From Ralstonia pickettii (GTDB lineage Bacteria; Pseudomonadota; Gammaproteobacteria; Burkholderiales; Burkholderiaceae), in assembly GCF_016466415.2 (NCBI RefSeq), contig NZ_CP066771.1, forward strand, positions 2,046,001 through 2,110,000: DNA of 64,000 nucleotides, given 5' to 3'. The position numbers and the translations under genes are program-made. Shown one piece after another: positions 10,073 through 19,415 of this stretch. The notes beneath the pieces were generated by a model that saw nothing but the letters and a program-made list of their open reading frames with translations, had not been told where the DNA came from and searched no databases. Each line of letters begins with the position of its first letter. Position 1 is the stretch's first letter.

Positions 10073-12775
10073 ATGTTGCGCACCGATACCGCCGTCACGA
10101 TTTACCGCAAGGACTACACCGCACCCGCTTTCCGCATTGACGAAGTGGCCCTGGAGATCGATCTCGTGCCCGAGCGCACCCGTGTCGTCAACCGCATGCG
10201 CCTGACGCGCACGGATGCCGGCAAGCCGCTCGTGCTGGCAGGTGAAGGGCTGGAGCTGGCGGGCGCAACAGTCGACGGCAAGGCGCTGTCCGGCCTGCAG
10301 GCTTCCGGCGACACACTCACCATCGAAGCCGTACCGGCCGATGTTGGCGCCAGCTTTACGCTGGAACTCACCACGTACTGCAATCCCGCCGCGAACTCGT
10401 CGCTGATGGGCCTGTACGTTTCCAACGGCAACTTCTTCACACAGTGCGAGGCCGAGGGCTTCCGCAAGATCACCTACTTCCTCGACCGCCCGGACGTGAT
10501 GACCGTCTACACCGTCACGCTGCGCGCATCGAAAGCGGATTACCCGGTGCTGCTGTCCAACGGCAATCTCGTGTCGGAGCGCGACCTGCCGGACGGCCGC
10601 CACGAAGCCGTGTGGCACGACCCGTTCAAGAAACCGTCGTACCTGTTCGCGCTGGTGGCAGGCAAACTCGAGTGCATCGAGGAGCGCATTCAATCCGCAT
10701 CGGGCAAGGAGAAGCTGCTGCAGGTATGGGTCGAGCCGCATGACCTGGGCAAGACGCGCCACGCAATGGATTCGCTGATCCACTCCATCCACTGGGACGA
10801 ACGCCGCTTTGGCCTCGAGCTGGATCTGGACCGCTTCATGATCGTCGCCGTGGGCGACTTCAACATGGGCGCGATGGAAAACAAGGGCCTGAACATCTTC
10901 AACACAAAGTACGTGCTGGCCAACGCCGAGACGGCCACCGATGTGGATTTCGCCAACATCGAATCGGTGGTCGGCCACGAATACTTCCACAACTGGACGG
11001 GCAACCGCGTCACTTGCCGCGACTGGTTCCAGTTGAGTCTGAAGGAAGGCCTGACGGTGTTCCGCGATCAGGAGTTCTCCGCTGACATGGCCGCGCTGGC
11101 CGGCAACGAATCCGCCGCTGCCAGCGCACGCGCCGTCAAGCGCATCGAAGACGTGCGGCTGCTCCGCCAGGCGCAGTTCCCTGAAGACGCTGGCCCGATG
11201 GCCCACCCGGTACGGCCCGACAGTTACGAAGAAATCAACAACTTCTACACCGTCACGGTGTACGAAAAAGGCGCCGAAGTCGTGCGCATGTACCAGACGC
11301 TGCTGGGCCGCGACGGTTTCCGCAAGGGCATGGACCTGTACTTCCAGCGCCACGATGGGCACGCCGTCACCTGCGACGATTTCCGCGCCGCCATGGCCGA
11401 TGCCAACGGCCGCGACCTCACGCAATTCGGCCGCTGGTACAGCCAGGCGGGCACGCCAGTCGTGGCAGTCGAAGGCCACCACGATGCCGCCACGCACACG
11501 TACACGCTCACGCTGCGCCAGCGCTGTGAGCCGGTCGGCATTGAAGTGAACAGCGGCATCCAGAAGCAACCGTTCCACATTCCGTTTGCGATCGGCCTGA
11601 TCGACAAGAACGGCCGCGACTTGCCTCTGCGCTTGCGTGGCGAGCCCGCATCGCCCTCGCCCGTGACCACACGCGTGCTGGACTTCACGGAAACCAAGCA
11701 GACCTTCGTCTTCGAAGATGTGGCCGAAGCGCCGTTGCCCTCGCTGCTGCGCAATTTCTCGGCGCCGGTGATCGTGGAATACGGCTATACGACCGAGCAG
11801 CTTACGTTCCAGCTCGCGCACGACTCCGACCCGTTCAACCGCTGGGAGGCCGGCCAACGCCTGGCCACGGACACACTGCTGCGCATGGTGACGGACATCC
11901 AGCACGGCCGCGCGCCGCTGGTGGATCCGGCGCTGGTCGAAGCCCTGCGTGCCGTGGTCGCCGACACCTCGCTCGATCCGGCCTTCCGCGAGCAGATGCT
12001 GATCCTGCCCGCCGAAAGTTACGTGGCCGAACGCATGGACGTGGCCGACCCGGCTTCCATTCACACCGCACGCCGCACGCTGCGCCGCACGCTCGCGGAG
12101 AAGCTCAACGCAGAATTGCTGCGCGCCTATCAGGACAACCAAACTGAGGGGCCCTACTCGCCCGATGCCGTGTCTGCAGGCAAGCGTGCGCTCAAGAACA
12201 TCGCCCTCGGTTATGTGGTGGAAACCGAAGCCCCCGAGGCGCTGGCCCTCGCCGAACAGCAATACGCCCGCGCCACCAACATGACCGACCGCATGGGCGC
12301 CCTCTCGGCGATGGTCAACAGCTACGCCCCTGGCCGGGAAGCCGCACTGACCGATTTCTACACGAGATTTGCCGACGATGCCCTCGTCATCGACAAGTGG
12401 TTCTCGCTGCAAGCGATGCAGCCGGGCGCCGCCGGCAAGCCGACGCTGGCCACCGTACGTGCGCTGATGGCGCATCCAGCCTTCACGCTGCGCAATCCGA
12501 ACCGCGCGCGCTCGCTGATCTTCAGCTTCTGCTCGGGCAACCCAGCGCAGTTCCACGCCGCCGACGGGTCGGGCTATGCGTTCTGGGCCGAGCAGGTGCT
12601 GGCGCTCGACGCCATCAACCCACAGGTCTCCGCCCGCCTGGCACGTGCGCTGGACCGCTGGCGCAAATACGTGCCCGTGTTGCGCGACGCCATGCAGGAC
12701 GCGCTCAAGCGCGTGGCGGCACATCCGAGCCTCTCGCGCGACGTGCGGGAGATCGTCGGCAAGGCGCTGGCCTGA
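10073..12775 (+). CDS. pepN: Aminopeptidase N
   Basis: M1-family zinc aminopeptidase of 900 residues that removes N-terminal residues from peptides in the cytosol. The substrate-anchoring GAMEN motif is at 266-270. The zinc site is HEYFH (H302, E303, H306) with the third ligand E325 in [13 protein letters not shown]. The C-terminal half is the helical PepN-specific domain. The start at 10073 is chosen for its ACGAGGA ribosome site 9 bases upstream; an ATG at 10064 and a start at 9995 are also in frame but worse placed. fbp follows 46 bp later and may be partly co-transcribed. Confidence 0.96.
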   Translation: MLRTDTAVTIYRKDYTAPAFRIDEVALEIDLVPERTRVVNRMRLTRTDAGKPLVLAGEGLELAGATVDGKALSGLQASGDTLTIEAVPADVGASFTLELTTYCNPAANSSLMGLYVSNGNFFTQCEAEGFRKITYFLDRPDVMTVYTVTLRASKADYPVLLSNGNLVSERDLPDGRHEAVWHDPFKKPSYLFALVAGKLECIEERIQSASGKEKLLQVWVEPHDLGKTRHAMDSLIHSIHWDERRFGLELDLDRFMIVAVGDFNMGAMENKGLNIFNTKYVLANAETATDVDFANIESVVGHEYFHNWTGNRVTCRDWFQLSLKEGLTVFRDQEFSADMAALAGNESAAASARAVKRIEDVRLLRQAQFPEDAGPMAHPVRPDSYEEINNFYTVTVYEKGAEVVRMYQTLLGRDGFRKGMDLYFQRHDGHAVTCDDFRAAMADANGRDLTQFGRWYSQAGTPVVAVEGHHDAATHTYTLTLRQRCEPVGIEVNSGIQKQPFHIPFAIGLIDKNGRDLPLRLRGEPASPSPVTTRVLDFTETKQTFVFEDVAEAPLPSLLRNFSAPVIVEYGYTTEQLTFQLAHDSDPFNRWEAGQRLATDTLLRMVTDIQHGRAPLVDPALVEALRAVVADTSLDPAFREQMLILPAESYVAERMDVADPASIHTARRTLRRTLAEKLNAELLRAYQDNQTEGPYSPDAVSAGKRALKNIALGYVVETEAPEALALAEQQYARATNMTDRMGALSAMVNSYAPGREAALTDFYTRFADDALVIDKWFSLQAMQPGAAGKPTLATVRALMAHPAFTLRNPNRARSLIFSFCSGNPAQFHAADGSGYAFWAEQVLALDAINPQVSARLARALDRWRKYVPVLRDAMQDALKRVAAHPSLSRDVREIVGKALA

Positions 12776-12821
12776 ATGTCACCGCTTGTATCGTAAAATC
12801 GCGCCCGTCTCAGGAGAACCC

Positions 12822-13838
12822 ATGAAGCGCATCAACCTCACCCGCTACCTGATCGAAGAGCAGCGCGAGCACAACACCATCCCGGCCGAGCTGCGCCTGC
12901 TGCTCGAAGTCGTGGCGCGCGCCTGCAAGGCGATCTCGCACAGCGTCAACAAGGGGGCCCTTGCCGGCGTGCTCGGCTCGGCCGGCACCGGCAACGTGCA
13001 AGGCGAAACCCAGCAGAAGCTGGACGTGATCGCCAACGAAGTCCTGCTCGAAGCCAACGAATACGGCGGCAACCTGGCCGCCATGGCCTCGGAAGAAATG
13101 GAATCGTTCTACGAGATTCCGCACCGCTATCCGAAGGGCGAATACCTGCTGCTGTTCGATCCGCTCGACGGCTCGTCCAACATCGATGTGAACGTATCGA
13201 TCGGCACGATCTTCTCGGTGCTGCACATGCCCCAAGCGGGCCAGGCTGTGACCGAAGCCGATTTCTTGCAGCCGGGGGCAAAGCAGGTTGCCGCCGGTTA
13301 CGCCGTGTACGGCCCGCAGACCACGCTGGTGCTGACGGTTGGCAATGGCGTGCACATGTTCACGCTCGACCGTGAAGTCGGCAGCTTCGTGCTGACCAGC
13401 CGCGACGTGAAGATTCCGGTCGACACGAAGGAATTCGCCATCAACATGTCGAACATGCGCCACTGGGCCCCGCCCGTGCGCCGCTACATCGACGAGTGCC
13501 TGGCCGGCACCGAAGGCCCGCGCGGTAAGGACTTCAACATGCGCTGGATCGCCTCGATGGTGGCCGACGTGCATCGCATCCTCACGCGCGGCGGCATCTT
13601 CATGTACCCGTGGGACAAGCGCGAGCCGGGCAAGGCCGGCAAGCTGCGCCTGATGTACGAGGCCAATCCGATGGCCTTCCTGGTGGAACAGGCCGGCGGC
13701 GCGGCCACCAATGGCGAGCAACGCATTCTGGATATCCAGCCCGAACAGCTGCACCAGCGTGTGGCGGTCGTCCTCGGGTCGAAGAACGAGGTGGATCGCG
13801 TCACGCAATATCACCTCGAGGCCAAGAAGACGGCGTAA
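12822..13838 (+). CDS. fbp: Fructose-1,6-bisphosphatase, class I
   Basis: Class I FBPase of 338 residues that removes the 1-phosphate of fructose 1,6-bisphosphate in gluconeogenesis. The magnesium-binding and active-site segment [19 protein letters not shown] begins at D113, and an EE pair (ASEEMES) lies upstream of it. Late conserved blocks [20 protein letters not shown] and [17 protein letters not shown] complete the fold. A CAGGAG ribosome site lies 7 bases before the ATG. In an organism living on organic acids this enzyme is required for sugar synthesis, which fits the presence of malic enzyme nearby. Confidence 0.96.
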   Translation: MKRINLTRYLIEEQREHNTIPAELRLLLEVVARACKAISHSVNKGALAGVLGSAGTGNVQGETQQKLDVIANEVLLEANEYGGNLAAMASEEMESFYEIPHRYPKGEYLLLFDPLDGSSNIDVNVSIGTIFSVLHMPQAGQAVTEADFLQPGAKQVAAGYAVYGPQTTLVLTVGNGVHMFTLDREVGSFVLTSRDVKIPVDTKEFAINMSNMRHWAPPVRRYIDECLAGTEGPRGKDFNMRWIASMVADVHRILTRGGIFMYPWDKREPGKAGKLRLMYEANPMAFLVEQAGGAATNGEQRILDIQPEQLHQRVAVVLGSKNEVDRVTQYHLEAKKTA

Positions 13839-13871
13839 CGAGACCATGTGAGGTTGTTGTTCCAGCGGTTC

Positions 13872-13901
13872 TTGCAGAGCGACAAAAAGTTCTGTTAGAA
13901 T
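13872..13901 (+). promoter_or_regulatory. Putative sigma-70 promoter for tRNA-Thr
   Basis: A -35-like TTGCAG (13872-13877) and a -10-like TAGAAT (13896-13901) are separated by 18 bp and end 13 bp before the mature tRNA 5' end. Matches are 4 of 6 or better at each box. Identified by eye only. Confidence 0.5.
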
Positions 13902-13914
13902 CGCTGTTTCCGAC

Positions 13915-13990
13915 GCCGCTGTAGCTCAGTCGGTAGAGCAGCGCATTCGTAATGCGAAGGTCACCAGTTCGATTCCGGTCAGCGGCACCA
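13915..13990 (+). tRNA. tRNA-Thr (CGT anticodon)
   Basis: A 76-nt cloverleaf with encoded CCA. Acceptor stem GCCGCTG (13915-13921) pairs with CAGCGGC (13980-13986); the D-arm GCTC/GAGC is perfect. The anticodon loop TTCGTAA gives CGT, which decodes ACG (Thr). The T-loop TTCGATT is standard. The first anticodon-stem pair is G-A, as in many tRNA-Thr(CGT), and the T-stem has one A-C mismatch (ACCAG with CCGGT). It sits between fbp and the minus-strand LysM gene and is followed directly by a terminator. Confidence 0.97.
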
Positions 13991-13995
13991 GAATA

Positions 13996-14027
13996 AAAAA
14001 GCCCAGTCTTCAACGACTGGGCTTTTT
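13996..14027 (+). terminator. Terminator after tRNA-Thr
   Basis: An 8-bp GC-rich stem GCCCAGTC/GACTGGGC (14001-14008 and 14015-14022) with a 6-nt loop, flanked by an A-run before and TTTTT after. It can terminate the tRNA transcript and, with its upstream A-run, also the convergent LysM-gene transcript. Confidence 0.9.
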
Positions 14028-14058
14028 GCTTTGCGCCTCCGAAACGAGACAAGCCAAA

Positions 14059-14544
14059 TCACGCCGCCGGAATACGCAGCTTCTGCCCCGGATAAATCTT
14101 GTCCGGATTCGACAGCATCGGCTTGTTGGCCTCGAAGATGGCGGGGTACTTGTTGGCATCGCCGTAGAACTTCTTGGCGATGGCCGACAGCGTATCGCCG
14201 CGCTCCACCGTGTGCCATTGCGATTCTTCCGACTCGGTGTTGACCGACATCTGGTCATCCACCGACTTGATGCCTTCGACGTTGCCGCAACACAGGATGA
14301 TTTTCTCGCGCGTGGCTTGATCGGGGGCGACGCCAAACACCTTGGCTGCATCGCCTTCCACCTGCACCGACAGCGCCGTGGCGCTCAGGCCCTGCTGTGC
14401 GATGTAGTCCTGAATGGCTTGGCCCTTGGCATCGTCGGCCGCCTTGGCGGCGTCGGCATCCGCCGACGCATCGGCCGGCGCGGCTGCAGCGCTGCCGTGG
14501 AAGAGCTTCTCGCCAGCCTCTTTGATGAAGTCAAAAAAACCCAT
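14059..14544 (-). CDS. BON and LysM domain protein, Kbp/YgaU-like
   Basis: A 161-residue protein resembling E. coli Kbp (YgaU), a cytosolic potassium-binding protein. It opens MGFFDFIKEAGEKLF as in that family, then has an Ala/Asp-rich linker (residues about 18-40). A BON domain follows (about 45-105, with VEGDAAKVFGVAPDQATREKI). The C-terminal LysM domain spans about 112-161 (YGDANKYPAIFEANKPMLSN, YPGQKLRIP). The ATG at 14544 is preceded by GGAGG and is preferred to the in-frame start 51 bases upstream. There is no signal peptide, so it acts inside the cell despite the LysM domain. Confidence 0.88.
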   Translation of the reverse strand: MGFFDFIKEAGEKLFHGSAAAAPADASADADAAKAADDAKGQAIQDYIAQQGLSATALSVQVEGDAAKVFGVAPDQATREKIILCCGNVEGIKSVDDQMSVNTESEESQWHTVERGDTLSAIAKKFYGDANKYPAIFEANKPMLSNPDKIYPGQKLRIPAA

Positions 14545-14829
14545 AACGACCTCCATAAGTACACAACGGGGAACGGGGAAAGTGGAGACGCCCACTGCGG
14601 GGCTCGTCCGTCGCGGCAGTGTAGCCGCTCACCAACGGTGTCTCCATGACAGCCGCGCTCAATTGCAAACTTTGCGCCTCATGCAGGCGCCAATGCGGCG
14701 CTTCGCCCACTTTCAATGCTGCATTGCAACAAACTCACTGGCACACTGTCCTACCAATACCGAAACCCCTTGCGACCTCTTGGAGAGCACGCGCACCATC
14801 GTCCTCATCCGAGCAACTTTGCCTCCGCC

Positions 14830-15879
14830 ATGCACCGTAATTGGATGAAATCCTTCACCCGCCTGGTCGACGCCCTGACCACACCGGGCTTTGGCCGCCA
14901 GTCATGGCCGCCTAAACCGGTTAAGCCGCTCAAGCCAACCACACGCGGCGAGAGCCCGCGCCGCGTACGCCCCACGCCCACCCAGGGCACCTTCGTCCGC
15001 GAACAGTTCATCTACGAGCCTGAGTCGCCCGCCCTGGTGGCGCGCCGGCCGGAATACTGGCTTTACACACCGCCCCTGCGTGGCAGCAAGCCACCCGCGC
15101 TGATGGTGATGCTGCATGGCTGCAAGCAGTCGGCCGAAGTGCTGGCGCATGGCACGCGCATGAACGCACTGGCAGACCGCGAGGGCTTTATCGTGCTGTA
15201 TCCGGAGCAGCCGCGCCGCGCGCATCCGCAATGCTGCTGGCACTGGTATGACCTGGAGCATGCTGGCGCGCGCGAGGCCGACGGCATCGCCCAACTGATC
15301 GAACAAACCCTGGCACAAACTGGCGCAGACCCCTCGCGCGTATATCTGGCAGGGTTGTCGGCCGGCGCGGGATTGGCCGGCCTGATGGCATTGCGTCATC
15401 CGAAGTTGTTTGCCGCGTTGGCGCTACATTCGGGCCCGGCCTTGGGCGTGGCACGCTCGCCGGCGTCTGCATTGAACCTGATGCGCCGCGGGGCACGCGT
15501 CGACGCCGTCGATGCACTCTCCAGCGTGGTAAATGTAGCCGCCTATCCCGGCATGCCAACGATGCTTTTGCACGGTCTGCGCGATGAGGCCGTCAACCCC
15601 ACCAACCAAGCGCAGTTAGCCGCGCAGTTCCGCGCGCTGAATCATCTGGGCGATGGGCGCAACGTCTCACGCGAAACCACGCGCGGCGAGGGCTACGTCC
15701 TGCGCAACGACATACGCGACGGCGAATGCATCGTCAGCCTGTGCCAACTCACCGCCACGGGCCACGCCTGGAGCGGCGGCGACCCGCGCTACGCCTTCCA
15801 CGCGCCGGGCCCGGACGCGACCTGGCTGTGGTGGCAATTCGCACGCCGGCACATTCGCGTTACAGCGCTCGCGGCGTAA
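14830..15879 (+). CDS. PHB-depolymerase-family esterase
   Basis: An alpha/beta-hydrolase of the esterase/polyhydroxybutyrate-depolymerase family, about 349 residues. The oxyanion segment MVMLHGCKQSAEVLAHGTRM is followed by the nucleophile elbow GLSAGAGLAGL (Ser in G-L-S-A-G). There is a C-terminal GHAWSGGDPRYAF block, where the His is probably catalytic. The N-terminal 60 residues are Pro/Arg-rich with no signal peptide, suggesting an intracellular enzyme. The exact start is uncertain: ATGs at 14830 and 14845 both fit and neither has a strong ribosome site. Substrates could be PHB oligomers or another ester; sequence alone does not decide. Confidence 0.85.
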   Translation: MHRNWMKSFTRLVDALTTPGFGRQSWPPKPVKPLKPTTRGESPRRVRPTPTQGTFVREQFIYEPESPALVARRPEYWLYTPPLRGSKPPALMVMLHGCKQSAEVLAHGTRMNALADREGFIVLYPEQPRRAHPQCCWHWYDLEHAGAREADGIAQLIEQTLAQTGADPSRVYLAGLSAGAGLAGLMALRHPKLFAALALHSGPALGVARSPASALNLMRRGARVDAVDALSSVVNVAAYPGMPTMLLHGLRDEAVNPTNQAQLAAQFRALNHLGDGRNVSRETTRGEGYVLRNDIRDGECIVSLCQLTATGHAWSGGDPRYAFHAPGPDATWLWWQFARRHIRVTALAA

Positions 15880-15886
15880 GCGGACA

Positions 15887-16192
15887 TTAGAGATCGATCG
15901 ACTGCTGCACGGCGTTGCGCCCCAGCAATTCATCGATCAAGCCATAGCCGCGCGTGAGCCCGGCGTCTTCGGCGGATTCACGCGTGGGCAGCGGGCGCTC
16001 GTCATGCGAATGGGCGACGAGCGTTTCGACGGCCGTCGGGTCCGCGCCGGACTCGCAGATGCGCACGACAAAATCCCACTGCGTGGGTCCCTGCCCGCTC
16101 TTGTCCGATTTGCGCTCAGCACGCGGAATGGCCAGTACGTAGACGTCAAAGTCTTTGTACAGCTCGGTGCGCCAATTCGATTCCATTGTCAT
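15887..16192 (-). CDS. Conserved hypothetical protein, 101 residues
   Basis: A small soluble protein that I do not recognise by family. It begins MTMESNWRTELYKDFDVYVL, has a central QWDFVVRICESGADP strand, and ends GYGLIDELLGRNAVQQSIDL. No signal peptide or membrane segment is visible. The start at 16192 has a GGGAG ribosome site 5 bases upstream; a second ATG lies six bases further in. Coding is supported by codon bias matching its neighbours and by the short 8-bp gap to the convergent esterase. Regular strand and amphipathic-helix patterning suggests a folded domain. Function unknown. Confidence 0.65.
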   Translation of the reverse strand: MTMESNWRTELYKDFDVYVLAIPRAERKSDKSGQGPTQWDFVVRICESGADPTAVETLVAHSHDERPLPTRESAEDAGLTRGYGLIDELLGRNAVQQSIDL

Positions 16193-16256
16193 GTGGTCTC
16201 CCGGAAGGCGCCGCGGCCTCTCTTTCAGCGGTTGCGGCGTCGACAGACTTGCCTGC

Positions 16257-16287
16257 AAAAAAACAGGCCGGTACATGACCGGCCTGT
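16257..16287 (-). terminator. Terminator of the WXXGXW-repeat gene
   Basis: A perfect 10-bp stem (16263-16272 with 16278-16287) and 5-nt loop, followed on the minus strand by a run of seven T. It lies 11 bp after the end of the minus-strand gene at 16298-16735. Confidence 0.9.
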
Positions 16288-16297
16288 CGTCGCATCA

Positions 16298-16735
16298 TCA
16301 GCATTCGCCCTTGCGCGCATGGCCCGGGGGGCAGTGGTAGCGGTCGTCGCGGTCGCGGCGGCCGTGATCCCAGTCGCGATCCCGATCACGGCCACGCCAG
16401 CGGCCGTCGTCGCCGCGGTCCCAGCCACCGTCATGCATCTGCCAGCCGTGCGGACCCTGCTCCCAACGCGGCTCACGCCAGTGGTAACCCGGGCGGCCGT
16501 GTTCACGATAGCCACGACGCCAGACATAGCGGCCATCGCGCCATTGCCAGTAACCCGGTACCCATACGTAGCCCGGCTGCAAGACCGGCACCGGCTCATA
16601 CTGGGGCGGTGGCGGCGCGTAGCTCGGACCGATCTGCACACCGATCGACACCTGCGCCTGCGCCGGCAAGGCGATCGAACCTGCCACACCGGCGGCGGCC
16701 AGGCATGCGGCGAGAATCCACGCGCTCCTCTTCAT
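16298..16735 (-). CDS. Secreted YXWQ/WXXGXW-repeat protein
   Basis: An exported protein of 145 residues. A signal peptide (KRSAWILAACLAAAGVAGS) ends at about residue 27 (ALPAQAQ). The mature part has Pro/Tyr/Trp-rich strands of the WXXGXW type (YVWVPGYWQWRDGRYVWRRG, HWREPRWEQGPHGW). It finishes with an Asp/Arg-rich tail (RGRDRDRDWDHGRRDRDDR) and two Cys near the end. Such repeat proteins are common in Burkholderiales envelopes, but I know of no assigned function. A strong GAAAGGAGG ribosome site precedes the ATG, and a clean terminator follows, so it is monocistronic. Confidence 0.82.
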   Translation of the reverse strand: MKRSAWILAACLAAAGVAGSIALPAQAQVSIGVQIGPSYAPPPPQYEPVPVLQPGYVWVPGYWQWRDGRYVWRRGYREHGRPGYHWREPRWEQGPHGWQMHDGGWDRGDDGRWRGRDRDRDWDHGRRDRDDRYHCPPGHARKGEC

Positions 16736-16809
16736 GTGAGGGCCTCCTTTCTACAGCAGTCGAGCTTAAGTGCATCGTAGCATCGCGTTTCGCCCCCGCC
16801 TCTAGGGTG

Positions 16810-17745
16810 TTACGTGGCGTTACCACCGTTACCTGGGATCAGAGATGTGTTCACGTTTGCGTGACGTTGTGGCCGGTCCTCGCCGAGCCACGCGCAAAAA
16901 GCCTGCACCACTTCGTCACCGAGATTGCGCGCAGGGCTGTACCAGTAGTAGCTGCGCGCGCCCAGCGCGAGATTGGGGAACGGTGCCACAAGACGCCCCT
17001 CCTCGAGATCATCCGTGATGAGCGCCGATGGCCCCATCGCGACACCCAACCCATCGATGGCGGCTTGAATGGACAGATAGAAATGCTCGAACGTGAGCGC
17101 ATGCGCAGGCCGCAGGTTTGGTACGCCGGCCAGCACCAGCCAGCTTGGCCACACGGAGGGCAACGTGTCCGAATGCAGCAGCGTGTGATGCCGCAACTCC
17201 GACGGCGTCGACAACGGCAAGCGCTCCAGCAACACAGGGCTGCACACCGGAAAGCGGCTCTCGTCCAGAAAGCGCCCCGATTGAAACCCCGCATGAATCT
17301 CCGGCCCGCCACGAATGATCACGTCGAAATGATCGGGCAAGTCCTCGATCTCTTCGATGGAGGTGGTCAACCGCACCTCCACGCGCGGAAAGCGCATCTG
17401 GAACGTGGAGAGCCGCGGAATCAGCCAGCGCATGGTGAACGTCGGGATGCTGTTCACGCGGAGGATGCGCACCGCGTCGCGGTCGCGCAGCGCCTGGCTG
17501 GACGTGCTGATGCGGTCAAGTGCTACGCCAATCTCCGACAGGTAGCGCTTGCCCGCATCAGTCAGTTCCACCCGCCGATTCAGCCTGCGAAAGAGCGACA
17601 CGCCGAGCCACGCCTCGAGTGCCTGAACCTGGCGGCTGATCGCGCCATGCGTGACGTTCAGCTCGTCGCCCGCACGCGTGAAACTCAGATGGCGCGCCGC
17701 CGATTCAAAGGCGCGCACGGCATTCAGAGGAGGCAGCTTGCGCAT
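16810..17745 (-). CDS. LysR-family transcriptional regulator, GcvA-like
   Basis: A LysR-type regulator of 311 residues. The winged helix-turn-helix lies at residues 5-65 (LNAVRAFESAARHLSFTRAG, then ELNVTHGAISRQVQALEAWL), followed by the two-lobed effector domain. The start LPPLNAVRAFE is that of the GcvA/AmpR subgroup. The ATG at 17745 gives the standard N-terminus; an upstream in-frame start would add 32 residues of unrelated sequence. It is divergent from the EamA exporter at 17894, with an A+T-rich stretch (TATATATCGATTGTTGATC) between them, the usual arrangement when a LysR protein controls its neighbour. Effector unknown. Confidence 0.92.
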   Translation of the reverse strand: MRKLPPLNAVRAFESAARHLSFTRAGDELNVTHGAISRQVQALEAWLGVSLFRRLNRRVELTDAGKRYLSEIGVALDRISTSSQALRDRDAVRILRVNSIPTFTMRWLIPRLSTFQMRFPRVEVRLTTSIEEIEDLPDHFDVIIRGGPEIHAGFQSGRFLDESRFPVCSPVLLERLPLSTPSELRHHTLLHSDTLPSVWPSWLVLAGVPNLRPAHALTFEHFYLSIQAAIDGLGVAMGPSALITDDLEEGRLVAPFPNLALGARSYYWYSPARNLGDEVVQAFCAWLGEDRPQRHANVNTSLIPGNGGNAT

Positions 17746-17893
17746 ATCGCGTGAGTTTTTCGCACAGATCAGGTCAGTATATATCGATTGTTGATCACAC
17801 TTCGTGGCGCTACGCTGGCGCCTTCTGGCTCTTGCCGACACTACATCGGGTGAGAAAAATCGACCCGATCCTCAATTCGCGCACCACGTCATC

Positions 17894-18727
17894 GTGACCC
17901 CCGCCGTTATCGCCCTGGTTCTCTGCGCCGCCCTGCTCCACGCTTCATGGAATGCACTGCTGAAAAGCGGCTCGGACCGCCTGCGCGCTATCACGCTGAT
18001 GACACTGGCTTCCGGCGTGGCAGCACTACCGATGGCGATTGTATTGCCATTGCCCGCACCGGCCGCGTGGCCGTATGTGGCGCTGTCCGCGGTACTGCAC
18101 GTCGGCTACAACGTGTTCCTCGCGCGCGCGTATCGGTTTGGCGAGTTCGGCCAGGTGTACCCGATTGCGCGCGGCTCATCACCGCTGCTCGTAACGGTGG
18201 GCGCCGCGCTCTTCGCGGGCGAAATGCCGGGCGTGATTGCACTCACGGGCGTGGTGCTGGTGAGCGGCGGCATTCTCAGTCTGGCGCGCGGCCGGAAGGC
18301 CGATCTTGGCTCGACGCTGGCGGCACTCACCACCGGCGTATTCATCGCGTGCTACACGGTGTGCGACGGCATCGGCGCGCGCGTCGCCGGCAATGCGAAT
18401 GCGTACTCGGCATGGTTGTTCATGCTCGACGGCCTGCCGATGGTGCTGCTCTATCGCGTGTGGAAAGGCCCGTTGAACATCGGCCTGCGCGACGTCAACA
18501 CACTCAAGACGTTTGGCGGCGGCGTGGTCTCGCTCATCGCCTACGGCATCGTCATCTGGGCCGTGACGCTCGCGCCGATGGGGCCGGTGTCGGCCCTGCG
18601 CGAAACGTCAGTCGTGTTTGCCGCGCTGCTCGGCCGGCTGTTCCTGAAGGAGTCGCTCACGGCGCGGCGCCTGTCGGCCTGCTCTGTCATCGCCTTCGGT
18701 GCTTACTGCCTGGGACACCCGGCCTGA
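17894..18727 (+). CDS. EamA-family (DMT) exporter
   Basis: An inner-membrane metabolite transporter of the drug/metabolite superfamily, about 277 residues with ten predicted helices and two EamA repeats. The first helix is VIALVLCAALLHASWNALLK, and the last repeat contains PMGPVSALRETSVVFAALLG, a typical DMT motif. The start is uncertain: a GTG at 17894 places the first helix at the N-terminus; a GTG at 17804 is also in frame but would overlap the promoter region with the divergent LysR gene. The substrate is unknown; control by the LysR neighbour is inferred from the divergent layout. Confidence 0.85.
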   Translation: MTPAVIALVLCAALLHASWNALLKSGSDRLRAITLMTLASGVAALPMAIVLPLPAPAAWPYVALSAVLHVGYNVFLARAYRFGEFGQVYPIARGSSPLLVTVGAALFAGEMPGVIALTGVVLVSGGILSLARGRKADLGSTLAALTTGVFIACYTVCDGIGARVAGNANAYSAWLFMLDGLPMVLLYRVWKGPLNIGLRDVNTLKTFGGGVVSLIAYGIVIWAVTLAPMGPVSALRETSVVFAALLGRLFLKESLTARRLSACSVIAFGAYCLGHPA

Positions 18728-18742
18728 GCACAACGCTCAGGC
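18722..18742. other. Hairpin holding both stop codons of two convergent genes
   Basis: A perfect 8-bp inverted repeat, GCCTGAGC/GCTCAGGC, with a 5-nt loop. The left arm contains the TGA of the EamA gene and the right arm the TGA of greB read on the other strand. No U-tract follows on either side, so it is at best a weak terminator or 3'-end protecting structure. Confidence 0.5.
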
Positions 18743-19300
18743 GGTGCGCGGCGGATATTTGACTTCGAGGATGTCGATCTGCTCGACACCTGTGGGCGTG
18801 CGCAGCGGCACCGTATCGCCCACGCGCGCCTTGATGAGCGCACGCGCAATCGGCGAGATCCAGCTCACGTGCCCGATGTCCAGATCCACCTCGTCCATGC
18901 CGACGATGGTGATCGTCTTCTCTTCACCACGCTGGTTGGCGTAGGTAACCGTCGCGCCAAAGAAGATCTGATCGTTGTCGCCCTGCAAGCTGGCGTCCAC
19001 AACCTCGGCCTTCTCGATACGGCGCGTGAGAAAGCGGATGCGTCGATCGATCTCGCGCAGGCGCTTCTTGCCGTACAGGTAGTCGCCGTTTTCCGAGCGA
19101 TCGCCATTGGATGCGGCCCATGACACGATGCCGACCACTTCGGGCCGCTCTGTGTCGATCAGGTGCATCAGTTCGCTACGCAAGCGCTCGTAGCCCGCAG
19201 GCGTGATGTAGTTCTTGGAACCGGGCGGCAAGGGCGCAGCGCCCTCGGGGAGATCGTCTTCGTCATCGCCGGAATCTTCCCGGACGAAAGCCTTGTTCAT
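18737..19300 (-). CDS. greB: Transcription elongation factor GreB
   Basis: A GreA/GreB-type transcript-cleavage factor of 187 residues that enters the RNA polymerase secondary channel and rescues backtracked complexes. The N-terminal coiled coil covers about residues 30-100 and contains the acidic tip region NGDRSENGDYLYGKKRLREI. The C-terminal globular FKBP-like domain covers about 105-187 (FFGATVTYANQRGEEKTITI, PIARALIKARVGDTV). KKRLREIDRRIRFL places it in the GreB branch. An extra acidic leader (residues about 8-20) precedes the coil. The ATG at 19300 is preferred to a GTG 12 bases upstream. It lies next to the stringent-response genes, separated by tRNA-Arg on the other strand. Confidence 0.93.
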   Translation of the reverse strand: MNKAFVREDSGDDEDDLPEGAAPLPPGSKNYITPAGYERLRSELMHLIDTERPEVVGIVSWAASNGDRSENGDYLYGKKRLREIDRRIRFLTRRIEKAEVVDASLQGDNDQIFFGATVTYANQRGEEKTITIVGMDEVDLDIGHVSWISPIARALIKARVGDTVPLRTPTGVEQIDILEVKYPPRTA

Positions 19301-19373
19301 GATGGAAGCCACGGTGGATCAAGGCTCCATTATAGAAAGTCGGACCCTCTCCAAGAAAAAGTGAAGGAGGGGG

Positions 19374-19401
19374 TTCACAAGACGGAAAATCTCTGTATAA
19401 T
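19374..19401 (+). promoter_or_regulatory. Promoter of tRNA-Arg
   Basis: A perfect -10 box TATAAT (19396-19401) lies 16 bp after a -35-like TTCACA (19374-19379). The distance to the mature tRNA 5' end is 14 bp. Confidence 0.75.
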
Positions 19402-19415
19402 CTCATTTCTCGGTT

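Noticed and set aside
10067..12724. An 885-codon open frame antisense to pepN
   Set aside because: Composition is unlike real proteins (His/Arg/Val-rich, no domains), while pepN with all catalytic residues occupies the plus strand.
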